From contig CAWFTU010000012.1 of the NCBI GenBank assembly GCA_963818725.1, positions 1 to 64,000 on the forward strand: 64,000 bases of DNA. Reading direction: 5' to 3'. Made by a program: the position numbers and the translations under genes. Of the stretch, positions 54,001 through 63,129 are shown piece after piece. Each line of letters starts with the position of its first letter. The first letter of the stretch is position 1. This DNA is from DATFDN01 sp963818725. Its GTDB lineage: Bacteria > Pseudomonadota > Alphaproteobacteria > Acetobacterales > Acetobacteraceae. The notes under the pieces are model-generated. The model worked only from the letters and a program-made list of their open reading frames with translations, did no database searches and had not been told where the DNA came from.

Positions 54001-56158
54001 ATGGATGAGTTGCTTGCGGATTTTCTGATGGAAGCGAACGAGAGCCTGGCCGAGCTGGAGTCGGCGCTCCTGCGGCTGGAGCGCACCCCGGACGCCCCGA
54101 CGCTGTCGCAGATCTTTCGCTCGGTGCATACCATCAAGGGCACTTGCGGTTTTCTTGGCCTGCCACGCTTGGAGCGGCTGGCCCATGCCGCCGAGAACGT
54201 TCTGGGCCGCCTGCGGGATGGCGCGCTCAATGCCAGCCCCGAAATCGTGACCTTGGTGCTGGCGGCTCTCGACGGCGTGCGCGCCATCCTGAGCGGCCTT
54301 GGTGCGACCGGTGCCGAGCCAGCGGGCGATGACAGCGCACTGATCGCCGCGCTCGACAAGGCTGCGGAAGGTCAAGCGGCATCCTCGCCCGCCGGCGTGA
54401 CGGAGGCGCTCAAGTCTCCCGGAAACGAGTCGCCGGCCCACCCGCCCTCGCCGAGTCCCGCGGCCGAAACGCGCCCGCAGGGCAGCGAGGCCGGTGCCGG
54501 TCAGACGATCCGCGTGACAGTGGACGTGCTCGACAACCTGATGACCCTGGTCAGCGAGCTCGTCCTCACCCGCAACCAATTGCTGCAACTTGCGCGCGGC
54601 TTCCAAGACAGCGCGTTCGCCGCGCCCTTGCAGCGACTGTCCCACATCACCTCGGACCTCCAGGAAGGGGTGATGAAGACGCGGATGCAGCCGATCGGCA
54701 ACGCCTGGAACAAGCTGCCCCGTCTGGTGCGCGACCTCGCGCGCGATCTGGGCGCGCGATCTGGGCAAATCCATCGACTTGGTCATGCGCGGCGCCGACA
54801 CAGAGCTCGATCGCCAGGTGCTGGAGCTCATCAAGGATCCGCTGACGCACATGGTCCGCAACTCCGCCGATCACGGGCTGGAGTCGCCGGCCGAGCGCAG
54901 GGCGGCCGGCAAGCGCGAGACGGGGCGAATCACCTTGAACGCGCTCCACGAGGGTGGCCACATCATCATCGAGATCGCCGATGACGGGCGCGGGCTGGCG
55001 GTTGAGCGCATCCGCGCGAAGGCGCTGGCCCAGGGTCTCGCGAGCGATGCCGAGCTGGCGGCCATGAACGAGGCGCAGATCCAGCGGTTCATCTTCGATG
55101 CCGGGTTCTCGACCGCGGCCGAGGTCTCCGCCGTCTCCGGCCGTGGCGTCGGGATGGACGTGGTGCGGACCAACATCGAGCGGATCGGCGGCACGATCGA
55201 CCTGACGAGCCGGTCCGGACAGGGCACAACGTTCACCATCAAGATCCCGCTCACCCTGGCGATTGTCTCGGCGCTGGTGGTGCAGGCGGGCGGCGAGCAA
55301 TTCGCGATTCCGCAGATCAGCGTGATGGAGCTGGTCCGCGCCGGCCGCCCCGGAGAGGCCGGAGCCGAGAGCGTGATCGAGCGGATCAATGAAACGCCGG
55401 TGCTGCGCCTGCGCGACCGGCTGCTGCCCCTGGTAAGCCTCGCCGGGCTCCTGGGGCTCGCGGGATCGGATGAGACCGGAGTCATCGTCGTGGCCCAGGT
55501 CGGCTCCAGCCTGCTCGGCATCATCGTGGACCGGGTGTTTGACACCGAGGAGATCGTGGTCAAGCCGGTGGCCCCCATGCTGCGCCAGCTAACCGTTTTC
55601 AGCGGTAACACGATCCTGGGCGACGGCTCGGTCATCATGATTCTCGATCCCAACGGGATCGCGCGCGCGGCGGGGATCGGCGCAGGCGAGGATAACCGGC
55701 GCGAGCCGGTCTCCACGAGCGAAGGCGCGGCTTCGGGCGGGCGCAAGGCGATGCTGCTGTTTCGGGCCGGTGACACCCGCCCGATGGCAGTGCCGCTGAG
55801 CCTGGTGGCGCGGATCGAGCAGATCCCGCGCGAGCGGATCGAGCTCTCCGCGAGCGTACCGGTCGTCCAGTACCGCGGCCGGCTGATGCCGCTCGTGGCG
55901 GTTTCCGACGGACCCAACGAGTCCGCCTCGCCCACGCAGCCGGTGCTCGTGTTCGCTGATGGGGAACGCAGCGCGGGACTCATGGTGGACGAGATACTGG
56001 ACGTCGTGGAGGACCGCCTGGACATCGAGTTGTTGCCGACGCGGCCTGGCCGGCTCGGCACGGCGGTGATCGGCGGGCAGGCGACTGACGTGATCGACAC
56101 CGCCTATTGGCTGGCGCGATTGCCCGCCGCGGCGTCTCAGGAGGAAGCCGGGGCATGA
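54001..56158 (+). CDS. cheA: chemotaxis histidine kinase CheA, frame broken by a 13-bp tandem duplication
   Basis: A kinase of about 714 residues. The Hpt domain has the phospho-acceptor His43 in SVHTIKGTCGFLGLPRLERL. A Pro/Ala linker replaces a clear P2. The dimerisation helices (LDNLMTLVSELVLTRNQLL) and ATPase follow: DPLTHMVRNSADHGLE, DDGRGL, FSTAAEVSAVSGRGVGMDVV and SGQGTTFTIKIPLTLAIV. Two CheW-like domains end the protein, the second from about residue 580. At 54,746-54,771 GCGCGATCTGGGC is repeated twice; removing one copy restores LARDLGKSIDLVMRGAD. The kinase phosphorylates CheY and CheB under receptor control; no receptor is present in the window. Confidence 0.88.
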
Positions 56159-56634
56159 GCGCCGCCCTGCTTGATCGCCACGCCGGCGTCCATGACGATG
56201 AGGAACGCCAATTCGTGACTCTGACCGTCGCCGAGCAGCTCTGCGGCGTTCCGGTTTTGAGTGTGCGCGACATCCTCTCGCAGCAGACGATCACCCGTAT
56301 TCCGCTGGCTCCTCCGGAAGTGGCGGGGAGCCTCAATCTACGCGGGCGAATCGTCACGGCAACCGACCTGCGCCGGCGGCTGCGCCTGCCCCCTGCGCCC
56401 CCCAACACCCCGACCATGTCCGTGGTCACGGAACAAGACGGCGAGCTCTACGCGCTGCTGGTCGATCAAGTGCGCGAGGTGATGAGCCTGCCGGCGAAGT
56501 CATTCGAGCGGAACCCGCCGACGCTGCCGCCGGCCTGGGCGGCGTACAGCAACGGCATCTATCGCCTGGATGGCACGCTGCTGGTGGTGCTTGACGTCAC
56601 GCGGCTGCTCGCGGTGCGGGCCGAGCTGGGCTGA
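56155..56634 (+). CDS. cheW: chemotaxis coupling protein CheW
   Basis: A 159-residue adaptor linking receptors to CheA. It begins with MSAALLDRHAGVHDDEERQF and has the CheW core: LCGVPVLSVRDILSQQTITR, SLNLRGRIVTATDLRRRLRL and NGIYRLDGTLLVVLDVTRLL. The ATG overlaps the cheA stop as ATGA. The Arg in NLRGRIV that binds the receptor tip is conserved. The frame is intact. Confidence 0.88.
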   Translation: MSAALLDRHAGVHDDEERQFVTLTVAEQLCGVPVLSVRDILSQQTITRIPLAPPEVAGSLNLRGRIVTATDLRRRLRLPPAPPNTPTMSVVTEQDGELYALLVDQVREVMSLPAKSFERNPPTLPPAWAAYSNGIYRLDGTLLVVLDVTRLLAVRAELG

Positions 56635-56638
56635 GCCG

Positions 56639-57004
56639 ATGCGCACCTGCCTTGTCGTCGACGATAGCCGGGTGGTGCGCAAGCTCGCACGGCGCATCCT
56701 CGAGGCCGGCGGCTATGCCGTGACCGAGGCCGAGGACGGCGCGCGCGCTCTCGATGCGTGCCGCGCCGCGCGGCTCGATTGCGTGCTGCTCGATTGGAAC
56801 ATGCCGGTGATGAACGGCATCGAGTTTCTGCGCGCGCTGCGCGCCGAGTTCGGCCCCGACGATCCCGCCGTCGTTTTCTGCACGACGGAGAATGACTTGG
56901 CCTTCATCACACGAGCTATCGAGGCCGGCGCGCAGGAATACATCATGAAGCCGTTCGACGCCGAGATCCTGATAGGCAAGCTCGCGCAGATAGGGCTGGG
57001 ATGA
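56639..57004 (+). CDS. cheY: chemotaxis response regulator CheY
   Basis: A 121-residue single receiver domain. It has the acidic pair in CLVVDDSRVVRKLARRIL, the phospho-Asp in CVLLDWNMPVMNGIEFLRAL, Thr in VVFCTTENDLAF, and Lys in YIMKPFDAEILIGKL. Phosphorylated by CheA, it would bind the flagellar switch, but no flagellar genes lie in the window. The alphaproteobacterial-type ending without a helix extension is usual. The start is four bases after the cheW stop. Confidence 0.9.
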   Translation: MRTCLVVDDSRVVRKLARRILEAGGYAVTEAEDGARALDACRAARLDCVLLDWNMPVMNGIEFLRALRAEFGPDDPAVVFCTTENDLAFITRAIEAGAQEYIMKPFDAEILIGKLAQIGLG

Positions 57005-58086
57005 CTCCCGCCGAGCCCCGGCTCTCCGACGCTGACGCGGTGCGCGTCATGGTGTGCGACGACTCCGTCGTCATGCGCGCCACGATCGTGCGTGCGCTCG
57101 AGGGCGATCCCACGGTCCGCGTGGTGGCCCGCGTCGCCGACGGAAAACAGGCCCTGGCCGAGGTGCAGCGCCAGCCCATCGACGTGCTGGTGCTCGATAT
57201 TGAGATGCCGGTCATGGACGGCCTGACGGTGCTGCCGTTGCTGATGCGTGCCGCCCCACGGCTGCGCGTGCTGATGGCCTCGACCCTTACGACCCGAGGC
57301 GCCGAGGTCACGCTCCAGGCGCTGCGGTTGGGCGCGGCCGATTACGTGGCGAAGCCGAGCGCCGTCGCCGGGCAGAACGCCGAGCTGTTTCGCCGAGAGC
57401 TTCTGAACAAGGTGAAGGCCTTCGCGCCGCGGCGCTCACGCCTATCCAGCCCCAGGCACGCTCCCATCATCGCCCCGGCGCGGACACGCTCCGGACCTGT
57501 CACGCCACCGCGCCTGCTCGCGATCGGCAGCTCCACCGGCGGGCCCCAGGCCCTGCTCACCTTGTTCGCGGCCCTTGGACGCACGGTGCCGATCCCAGTG
57601 GTTCTGACCCAGCACATGCCTGCCGCTTTCACGCCCATCCTCGCCGAGCACATCACGCGCGCCGGCGGCCTGCCCTGTTCCGAAGCCATCGACGGCGAGG
57701 CGCTCCGTCCGGGCCGCATCTATCTCGCGCCGGGAGACCGGCACCTGCTGGTCGAGCGTGACACTGCCGGGGCCCGTGCCCGGATATCCACCGCGCCCGC
57801 GGTCAATTTCTGCCGCCCGTCGGTCGATCCGATGCTGGAGAGCGCGGCGGCGGCAGTCGATGGCCGCGTGCTGGTTCTCATGCTCACCGGCATGGGAAGC
57901 GACGGGCTGGAGGGAACACGCCGCGTGATCGAGGCTGGGGGAGCCGCCATCGCGCAGGACGAGGTGAGCAGCGTGGTGTGGGGAATGCCGGGCGCCGTCG
58001 TCCAGGCGGGCCTCTGCCACGCGGTCCTGCCGCTCGGCGCGATCGCGCCGCATCTGCGCGACGTGCTGCGGATCACCCCGCGGTGA
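57001..58086 (+). CDS. cheB: chemotaxis methylesterase/deamidase CheB
   Basis: A 361-residue protein. The receiver domain has VMVCDDSVVMRATIVRAL and the phospho-Asp in VLVLDIEMPVMDGLTVLPLL. The catalytic domain carries the triad Ser in AIGSSTGGPQALLTLF, His in VLTQHMPAAFTPILAEHI, and Asp in MLTGMGSDGLEGTRRVIEAG. It removes methyl groups from receptor glutamates to reset sensitivity. It overlaps cheY by four bases (ATGA), and the cheR start overlaps its stop. Confidence 0.93.
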   Translation: MTPAEPRLSDADAVRVMVCDDSVVMRATIVRALEGDPTVRVVARVADGKQALAEVQRQPIDVLVLDIEMPVMDGLTVLPLLMRAAPRLRVLMASTLTTRGAEVTLQALRLGAADYVAKPSAVAGQNAELFRRELLNKVKAFAPRRSRLSSPRHAPIIAPARTRSGPVTPPRLLAIGSSTGGPQALLTLFAALGRTVPIPVVLTQHMPAAFTPILAEHITRAGGLPCSEAIDGEALRPGRIYLAPGDRHLLVERDTAGARARISTAPAVNFCRPSVDPMLESAAAAVDGRVLVLMLTGMGSDGLEGTRRVIEAGGAAIAQDEVSSVVWGMPGAVVQAGLCHAVLPLGAIAPHLRDVLRITPR

Positions 58087-59006
58087 GCACAACGTCCGCG
58101 AGTGGCGCTTTCCAGGTTCTGGCCGACCTGTTGCGTTCGCGCTCGGGCCTGTCGATCGGTCCCGACAAGCTCTACCTGCTCGAGACCCGTCTGGCGCCGA
58201 TTATCCGGCGCGAGAGGCTGAACGACCTCGCCGGGCTTGCCCAGCGGCTGAGCGCGCCAGCGGCCGAGCAGCTCGCTGGCGAGGTCGTCGAGGCGATGAC
58301 CACCAATGAAAGCTTCTTCTTCCGCGACGGCAAGCCGTTCGCGCATGTCCGCGCCAAGGCGCTGCCGCGCCTGCTGCTCACGCGTCCGCCCGGAATCCCC
58401 ATCCGCATCTGGTCGGCCGCCGCTTCATCGGGGCAGGAGGCCTATTCACTGGCGATGATCGCGTCAGAGCTGGGAGGCGGTAAGCGGGTCGAGATTGTCG
58501 GCACCGATATCGCCCGCGCCCAGCTCGCTCGCGCCCGCGACGGGCTCTATACCCAGTTCGAGGTGCAGCGCGGATTGCCGATCCAGCTCCTGGTGAAGCA
58601 CTTTCGCAAGGAGGACGACCAGTGGCGTGTGGCCGCGCCCCTACGCGAGATGGTGCAGTTTCGTGAGTGGAACCTGCTTGCCGATCCCGCCCCGCTGGGC
58701 CGCTTCGACATCGTGTTCTGCCGCAATGTGCTGATCTATTTCGACCAGCCCACGAAAGCGCGCGTGCTGGACGCCATCGGACGGCAGATGCCCGAGGACG
58801 GGTTGCTCTACCTAGGGGGAGCCGAGACGGTGCTCGGCCGGACGACCCAGTCCGCTCCCGTTCCCGAGGACCGGAGCGTCTATGCCAAGGGAACGGCGGA
58901 GCCCGCCTCGATCTCTGGCCAGCTTCGACCCTCAAGGCAGCCTGTGTCGCCAGCGCGCAGCGGTCCGGTTGTCGTTTCCGCCCCCACGATCCCCGGCCAG
59001 TGGTGA
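58083..59006 (+). CDS. cheR: chemotaxis receptor methyltransferase CheR
   Basis: A 307-residue SAM-dependent methyltransferase from GTG 58083. The N-terminal helical domain reads FQVLADLLRSRSGLSIGPDK; the catalytic domain has EAMTTNESFFFRDGKPFAHV, SAM-binding IRIWSAAASSGQEAYSLAMI, and FDIVFCRNVLIYFDQPTKAR. It methylates receptor glutamates, countering CheB. The last 40 residues are a Pro/Ser-rich tail without a pentapeptide I can identify. It closes the operon, which lacks genes for receptors, CheD or CheZ. Confidence 0.92.
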   Translation: MSTTSASGAFQVLADLLRSRSGLSIGPDKLYLLETRLAPIIRRERLNDLAGLAQRLSAPAAEQLAGEVVEAMTTNESFFFRDGKPFAHVRAKALPRLLLTRPPGIPIRIWSAAASSGQEAYSLAMIASELGGGKRVEIVGTDIARAQLARARDGLYTQFEVQRGLPIQLLVKHFRKEDDQWRVAAPLREMVQFREWNLLADPAPLGRFDIVFCRNVLIYFDQPTKARVLDAIGRQMPEDGLLYLGGAETVLGRTTQSAPVPEDRSVYAKGTAEPASISGQLRPSRQPVSPARSGPVVVSAPTIPGQW

Positions 59007-59049
59007 TCGGGGTCATACCGCCACCGCCTCTGTTGGAAACGGGGATCGG

Positions 59050-59574
59050 TCAGGACAGCAGCCCCGCTGCCCCGAGGAGGGCAGCGGCGCCCAGGATGAT
59101 GAGCGGGTGCAGTCGCGTGCCCAGGAACAGCGCGGCCGCGACCGCGATCAGCGCGGCGCTGCGCCAATTCTGCGCGGTGGTCCGCACCAGCAGCGCCGCG
59201 CCCGCCATGACCAATCCAGCGGTGACAGGCATGATTCCCGCTTGCACCATCGCTCGCCATGGCCGGTCGCGTAGCCGGTGCCAGACGCAGGCGCAAAGGA
59301 AGGTCAGCGCCGAGGAGGGCCCGCACAGCGCCGCGGTCGCGATCAGCGCGCCGGGCAGTCCCGCGACCCGCAGCCCGATCAGCGTCGATACGAGCATGTT
59401 CGGCCCCGGCGCCGCCTGCGCCAGCGCGTACAGCGCCGCGAAATCCCGCGCGGTCATCCAGGGATGCACCTGCACCACCTGACGCTGCATCTCCGGCAGG
59501 ATCGAGTTGCCGCCGCCGAACGCAACCAGCGAAAGCTGGGCGAATGTCGCGGCCAGGCTGCCGAGGGTGCCCAT
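59050..59574 (-). CDS. chromate transporter, second half-protein (short-chain CHR)
   Basis: A 174-residue membrane protein. It begins MGTLGSLAATFAQLSLVAFG, with the CHR motif FGGGNSILPEMQR, and LAQAAPGPNMLVSTLIGLRV (the AxPGPN box). Several hydrophobic helices follow. The start overlaps the upstream stop as TGATG, so the two halves are translated together. Short CHR pairs export chromate as a heterodimer in antiparallel arrangement, corresponding to the two halves of long ChrA. Confidence 0.85.
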   Translation of the reverse strand: MGTLGSLAATFAQLSLVAFGGGNSILPEMQRQVVQVHPWMTARDFAALYALAQAAPGPNMLVSTLIGLRVAGLPGALIATAALCGPSSALTFLCACVWHRLRDRPWRAMVQAGIMPVTAGLVMAGAALLVRTTAQNWRSAALIAVAAALFLGTRLHPLIILGAAALLGAAGLLS

Positions 59575-60119
59575 CAGCGCAGCCTGGCCTTGGTCCGCCG
59601 GGCGAGCAGGATCGAGAGGGGCACGAGTGTCACGATCGCCAGTGGCAGTGGCAGCCGCAGCACCGCGACCATGCCGAACGTCAGGGCGGCGACGGCTGCG
59701 CCCAAGGGCCTGGTGCATAATGGCGCGGCAATCCGGCACGCGGTGGCTAGCACCAGCGCCGCCGCTGCCGGCGACAGCCCGGCAAAGGCGTGCTGCGCGG
59801 CCGGGATCTGCCCTAGCTGCGCATAGGCGAGTCCCAGCAGGAGCACGATCGCCATTGGCGCCGCCATCAAGCCGCTGAACGCCGCGACTGCTCCGGAGAG
59901 GCCATGAAACCGCGCCCCCAGGGCGACCGACAGATTGATGACGTTCGGCCCTGGCAGGAACTGGCAAAGGCCGAGCAACTCGGCGAACTCGCCCGCGGTC
60001 AGCCATTGCCGCCGCTCGACCACGGCCCGCCGCGCCCAGGGCAGCACGCCGCCAAAGCCGCAAACACCGATGGCGAGAAAGCCGAGGAACAGGGCCGATC
60101 GGCTGGGTGGGAGCTTCAT
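59574..60119 (-). CDS. chromate transporter, first half-protein (short-chain CHR)
   Basis: A 181-residue membrane protein with LFLGFLAIGVCGFGGVLPWA and the conserved ELLGLCQFLPGPNVINLSVA, the PGPN box of CHR proteins. About six hydrophobic stretches are seen. Its Arg-rich end (LLARRTKARLR) is cytoplasmic. It is the first gene of the pair, coupled to the second by TGATG. Role: probable export of chromate or a related oxyanion. No ChrB regulator is adjacent. Confidence 0.85.
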   Translation of the reverse strand: MKLPPSRSALFLGFLAIGVCGFGGVLPWARRAVVERRQWLTAGEFAELLGLCQFLPGPNVINLSVALGARFHGLSGAVAAFSGLMAAPMAIVLLLGLAYAQLGQIPAAQHAFAGLSPAAAALVLATACRIAAPLCTRPLGAAVAALTFGMVAVLRLPLPLAIVTLVPLSILLARRTKARLR

Positions 60120-60219
60120 TCCCGTGACTTAGCGCGGTTCGACACGGGCTGGGACATCACGCCTGATTTGGAACACGCCCTTCCGCTTTGGCCGATTTGC
60201 CTGTATGGATGTGGCCGCT

Positions 60220-60296
60220 GGACCCGTAGCTCAGCTGGATAGAGCGTCGCCCTCCGAAGGCGAAGGTCGCACGTTCGAATCGTGTCGGGTCCGCCA
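60220..60296 (+). tRNA. tRNA-Arg(CCG)
   Basis: A complete 77-base tRNA. The acceptor GGACCCG pairs with CGGGTCC, followed by an encoded CCA after the discriminator G. The D-arm is GCTCAGCTGGATAGAGC, the anticodon arm TCGCC-CTCCGAA-GGCGA with anticodon CCG (reads CGG, arginine), and the T-arm GCACG-TTCGAAT-CGTGT. All stems are intact. It lies alone between the chromate genes and the cupin. Confidence 0.95.
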
Positions 60297-60388
60297 ATCC
60301 TTTCGCTATCCGGGTGTCACACGAGTTGTGGCCAGGGCCGCCAAGGCCCGCGGCCGTGCCCCCAACCAGCTAAGGAGACGCCGTTATC

Positions 60389-60934
60389 ATGACAGGCCCT
60401 GCCGGCACTTCAGCGCAACCGGGTTCGGCGGTCCCCGCCGACGATCCCAACCGTACGCTGACCGTGTCCGATCCGGGCGGCGCGGACCTGCCCCACATCT
60501 CCATGGTCGGCGACACTTACACCATCCTGGTCTCCGGCGCCCAGACGAACGGCCGCTACTGCCTGATCGACATGCTCGTGCCCGACGGCGGCGGGCCGCC
60601 GCCACACCGCCACGATTACGAGGAGATGTTCACTCTGCTGGAGGGCGACCTCGAGTTCACCTTCCGCGGCCAGACGCGGACGGTCCGCGCGGGCTCGACT
60701 GTCAACATCCCGGCAAACGCCCCGCACGCCTTCAAGAACGTTTCGGGCAGGACCGTCCACATGCTATGCATGTGCGCGCCGGCCGGACAGGAAGAATTCT
60801 TTATGGCAATCGGCGTCCCGGTCGAAAGCCGCACATCGCCACCACCCGCGCTGAGCCAGGAGGAGCAGGCCGAGAAGGGCAAGCTGGCGCAAGCGCTCGC
60901 GCCCAAATACCGGACCGAGCTTCTCACGCCTTGA
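60389..60934 (+). CDS. cupin-domain protein
   Basis: A 181-residue protein with one conserved cupin barrel. The metal-binding motif 1 reads GGGPPPHRHDYEEMFTLLEG (two His and a Glu), and motif 2 is NIPANAPHAFKNVSG with the third His. It is preceded by GDTYTILVSGAQTNGRYCLI. The region after residue 145 is a helical tail (SQEEQAEKGKLAQALAPKYR). The enzyme activity is unknown; quercetinase-like dioxygenases and simple binding proteins share this fold. AAGGAG lies about 15 bases ahead of ATG 60389. Confidence 0.82.
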   Translation: MTGPAGTSAQPGSAVPADDPNRTLTVSDPGGADLPHISMVGDTYTILVSGAQTNGRYCLIDMLVPDGGGPPPHRHDYEEMFTLLEGDLEFTFRGQTRTVRAGSTVNIPANAPHAFKNVSGRTVHMLCMCAPAGQEEFFMAIGVPVESRTSPPPALSQEEQAEKGKLAQALAPKYRTELLTP

Positions 60935-60967
60935 GGCAACGAATTGGGACGTGCCCGATATGCCGCG

Positions 60968-61111
60968 CCACCTTCGCAAAACCTGGACTTCATTCAGGGG
61001 CTGGCCGATCGTGCGCTGCTCATCCAGCGCGGGCGCATCATCCGCGAGGTCTCCCGCGACGCCCTGACCGATTCCGCGCGCGCGGGCGAGTTCATCGGCA
61101 CCGGCGCGTAA
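60968..61111 (+). pseudogene. ABC transporter ATPase, C-terminal fragment (LivF/UrtE type)
   Basis: About 44 residues, QNLDFIQGLADRALLIQRGR, IIREVSRDALTDSARAGEF and IGTGA before TAA. This corresponds to the final switch region of ATPases of branched-chain amino acid or urea importers (EQNLxFI...LADRxxxxxxGRI). The Walker motifs and signature are absent, and no permease genes are nearby, so it is a leftover after deletion. It directly follows the cupin gene. Confidence 0.55.
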
Positions 61112-61164
61112 GCGCGGCGATAATGCGCGAGCTCTGTGACGTGCAAGTCCAGGCGGGCAGGTGA

Positions 61165-61725
61165 TCAGCCCCGCCCACGCTGTTCGCCGGTTATCCGGTC
61201 CATCAGCGCCAGCAGCACGCCGGAGACGACAAAACCGAGATACAGTTCCAGCCGCAGCAGCACCTGCTCGCGCGGCACGTCCTGAACGTCCAGGAAGGTC
61301 TTCAGCAGGTCGATGCTGGCGATCGCCACGATGGAGGCGAGTAACTTCAGTTTGAGCCCTGAAAAGTCGATCTTGCCCAGCCAAATCGGCCGGTCCTCCG
61401 ATTCGCCAAGATCAAGGCGCGAGACGAAGTTCTCGTAGCCCGACAGCACCACCAACACGACCAGGTTCCCGGCGAGCGAGAGATCGATCAGGCTCAGTAC
61501 CAGCATGATCAGCCGGCTGACGTCCAGCGCAAGCAGATCTGGCACCGCAGTGACGAACTGCTGAACGATCTTGACCACGATCAGAAACAGCAGCAGCACC
61601 ATCACGACGTAGACCGGCGTCATGAGCCAGCGGGCGGCGAATAGCCCGCGTTCGAGCAGCAGCTCGATCCGATGTCCCAGGCCGCGCGGCCCCTGGATCG
61701 GTTCTGGCACCTTTCCCACGTGCAT
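61165..61725 (-). CDS. YqhA-family (UPF0114) membrane protein
   Basis: A 186-residue inner-membrane protein. It has four hydrophobic helices: WLMTPVYVVMVLLLFLIVVK, LIMLVLSLIDLSLAGNLVVL, KLLASIVAIASIDLLKTFLD and YLGFVVSGVLLALMDRIT. The strings LSLIDLSLAGNLVVLVVLSGYENFVS (in part) and GKIDFSGLKLKLLASIVAIA identify UPF0114. The function is unknown. The gene faces the cupin and stands alone. No signal for regulation was seen. Confidence 0.85.
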   Translation of the reverse strand: MHVGKVPEPIQGPRGLGHRIELLLERGLFAARWLMTPVYVVMVLLLFLIVVKIVQQFVTAVPDLLALDVSRLIMLVLSLIDLSLAGNLVVLVVLSGYENFVSRLDLGESEDRPIWLGKIDFSGLKLKLLASIVAIASIDLLKTFLDVQDVPREQVLLRLELYLGFVVSGVLLALMDRITGEQRGRG

Positions 61726-63116
61726 TCTCTCCTCGAATACCAGTCAGCCGATGGTCTGACTTGCTTCCGGTCGTTCCCGCGCAAGTGGGAAACCAGGGAA
61801 CGACACCGAATCTGGTGCGCGCTGGCCTGGGTGCCGCTCTCTACGGCACGATGGTACGAATTATGAGTCCGGACCAATGGCGCCTGATATAAGCTCGGCT
61901 TGGCCGTCACGCGGCCCCGTGCCCGGCCCGCTCGGGGAATCGGGACCAGAAGCGCGAGCCGTCGCTCGCGAAGGCCAGCGATTCGGGCGAGAGAAATCTC
62001 ACGCGTAGCCCCGGTCCACTTCCTAACCCGTGTGACAGCCGTGAGCTGGACGGCGATCCACAGGTAATTCGGCGCCGGCTTCCGGCTTGTCCGACAGATC
62101 ACGCCAACGTTCGTGGAGGCCTGACGCTCGCGCTGGCAGTTTACTGCAAGGCACCCGTTGGGGTGGAAAGGAGGGTGATCCTTTATCCGTCCCCCGCCGG
62201 CAATGACATGAAACGAACCCGGCACTCGGCCTCGGTTGACGGGTGGACTTTCCTGGCGTGCGCCTAAACAGGATGGCACTTTTGCCACGGTCGACGGAAC
62301 TGACAGGGAGGGTCGCCTGCGGCTCCCGCGCCCTGCGGTGCCTTTGGCGAAATTCGGGTTCGAGCCGATTGCGACTGCCCCGCCTTTCCCGCGGCTGAGG
62401 GGCGGCGGGCCAGCCCGGCTCGGGGCGCTAGCTTCGGCGGGCAGTGCCCGTCGCGGGGGCGCCGCTGCCCAGGGCGGCGAGTGCGATCTGCTCGACGGGG
62501 GTCGGTCTCCGCTCCCCCGCATCGCGCGGGGGACGGCGCCGAGATGGCTGCACACCGTTCAGTTCAGTATAGCCGGTCGTCAAGCCCGCTAGGGCGGGAT
62601 AACCCGGACCGGGGGGGTGCCGCACGGACATAAGGCTAGCGCGTCTCCGCCGACACCGAATTGGCCACCGTCAGCCGCACGGCATCGGCGCGGTGGATAA
62701 GCAAAGTCATGCTGTACCCTTGTGGTCAATTGGCGTGGCATGCTCGGCACCGCTCAGATGTCGGCCGGACGATTCGCTGCCGGTAGAGCGAGCACAACTA
62801 ACCCTTTATTAACCTTCTATTCGTATTCTGTTCTGATGCTATGCTCGTTTTGGGCAAGGTGCGCATTATATGGGCAGACAAGTCTTCGAATCGGATGTGC
62901 CAGGATCGTGACTTGCGGGGCGCGTCACGACACATGAGACTGTGCCATGAAGCGGGACTTCCCCTCATCGCACGAGGCCGCGAGGGCGTCGCCTGCGGGA
63001 TTTCAAGCGCCGCTTGCCCGTTGGTCCCGGTGCCTCCATTCGGCGCCAATTTGCCATACAATTTTCACCGGGTGTCCGCTTATCTTGCAAGCGGGGGGGA
63101 TCGTCCAACTATCATC
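61726..63116. other. 1.4-kb gap with repeats and no convincing gene
   Basis: The first 130 bases contain an alphaproteobacterial intergenic repeat (GTTCCCGCGCAAGTGGGAAA). Around 62,255-62,300 is TTCCTGGCGTGCGCCTAAAC followed by GGATGGCACTTTTGCCACGG, which could be an end of a lost insertion sequence. A frame of 118 codons at 62236-62592 is open but its residues look like GC-driven noise. From about 62,790 to 62,880 the DNA turns AT-rich (CCCTTTATTAACCTTCTATT), which may hold a promoter. Nothing here is an identifiable protein or RNA. Confidence 0.45.
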
Positions 63117-63125
63117 TTAGGAGGT
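63117..63125 (+). promoter_or_regulatory. perfect Shine-Dalgarno sequence
   Basis: TTAGGAGGT precedes ATG 63130 with a four-base gap (CCCT). It is the longest anti-16S match in this part of the window and marks the following small ORF as probably translated. Confidence 0.6.
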
Positions 63126-63129
63126 CCCT

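Noticed and set aside
62236..62592. A 118-codon plus-strand frame in the large gap
   Set aside because: No family similarity, no ribosome binding site, biased Arg/Gly/Pro composition and an overlapping minus frame of similar quality.
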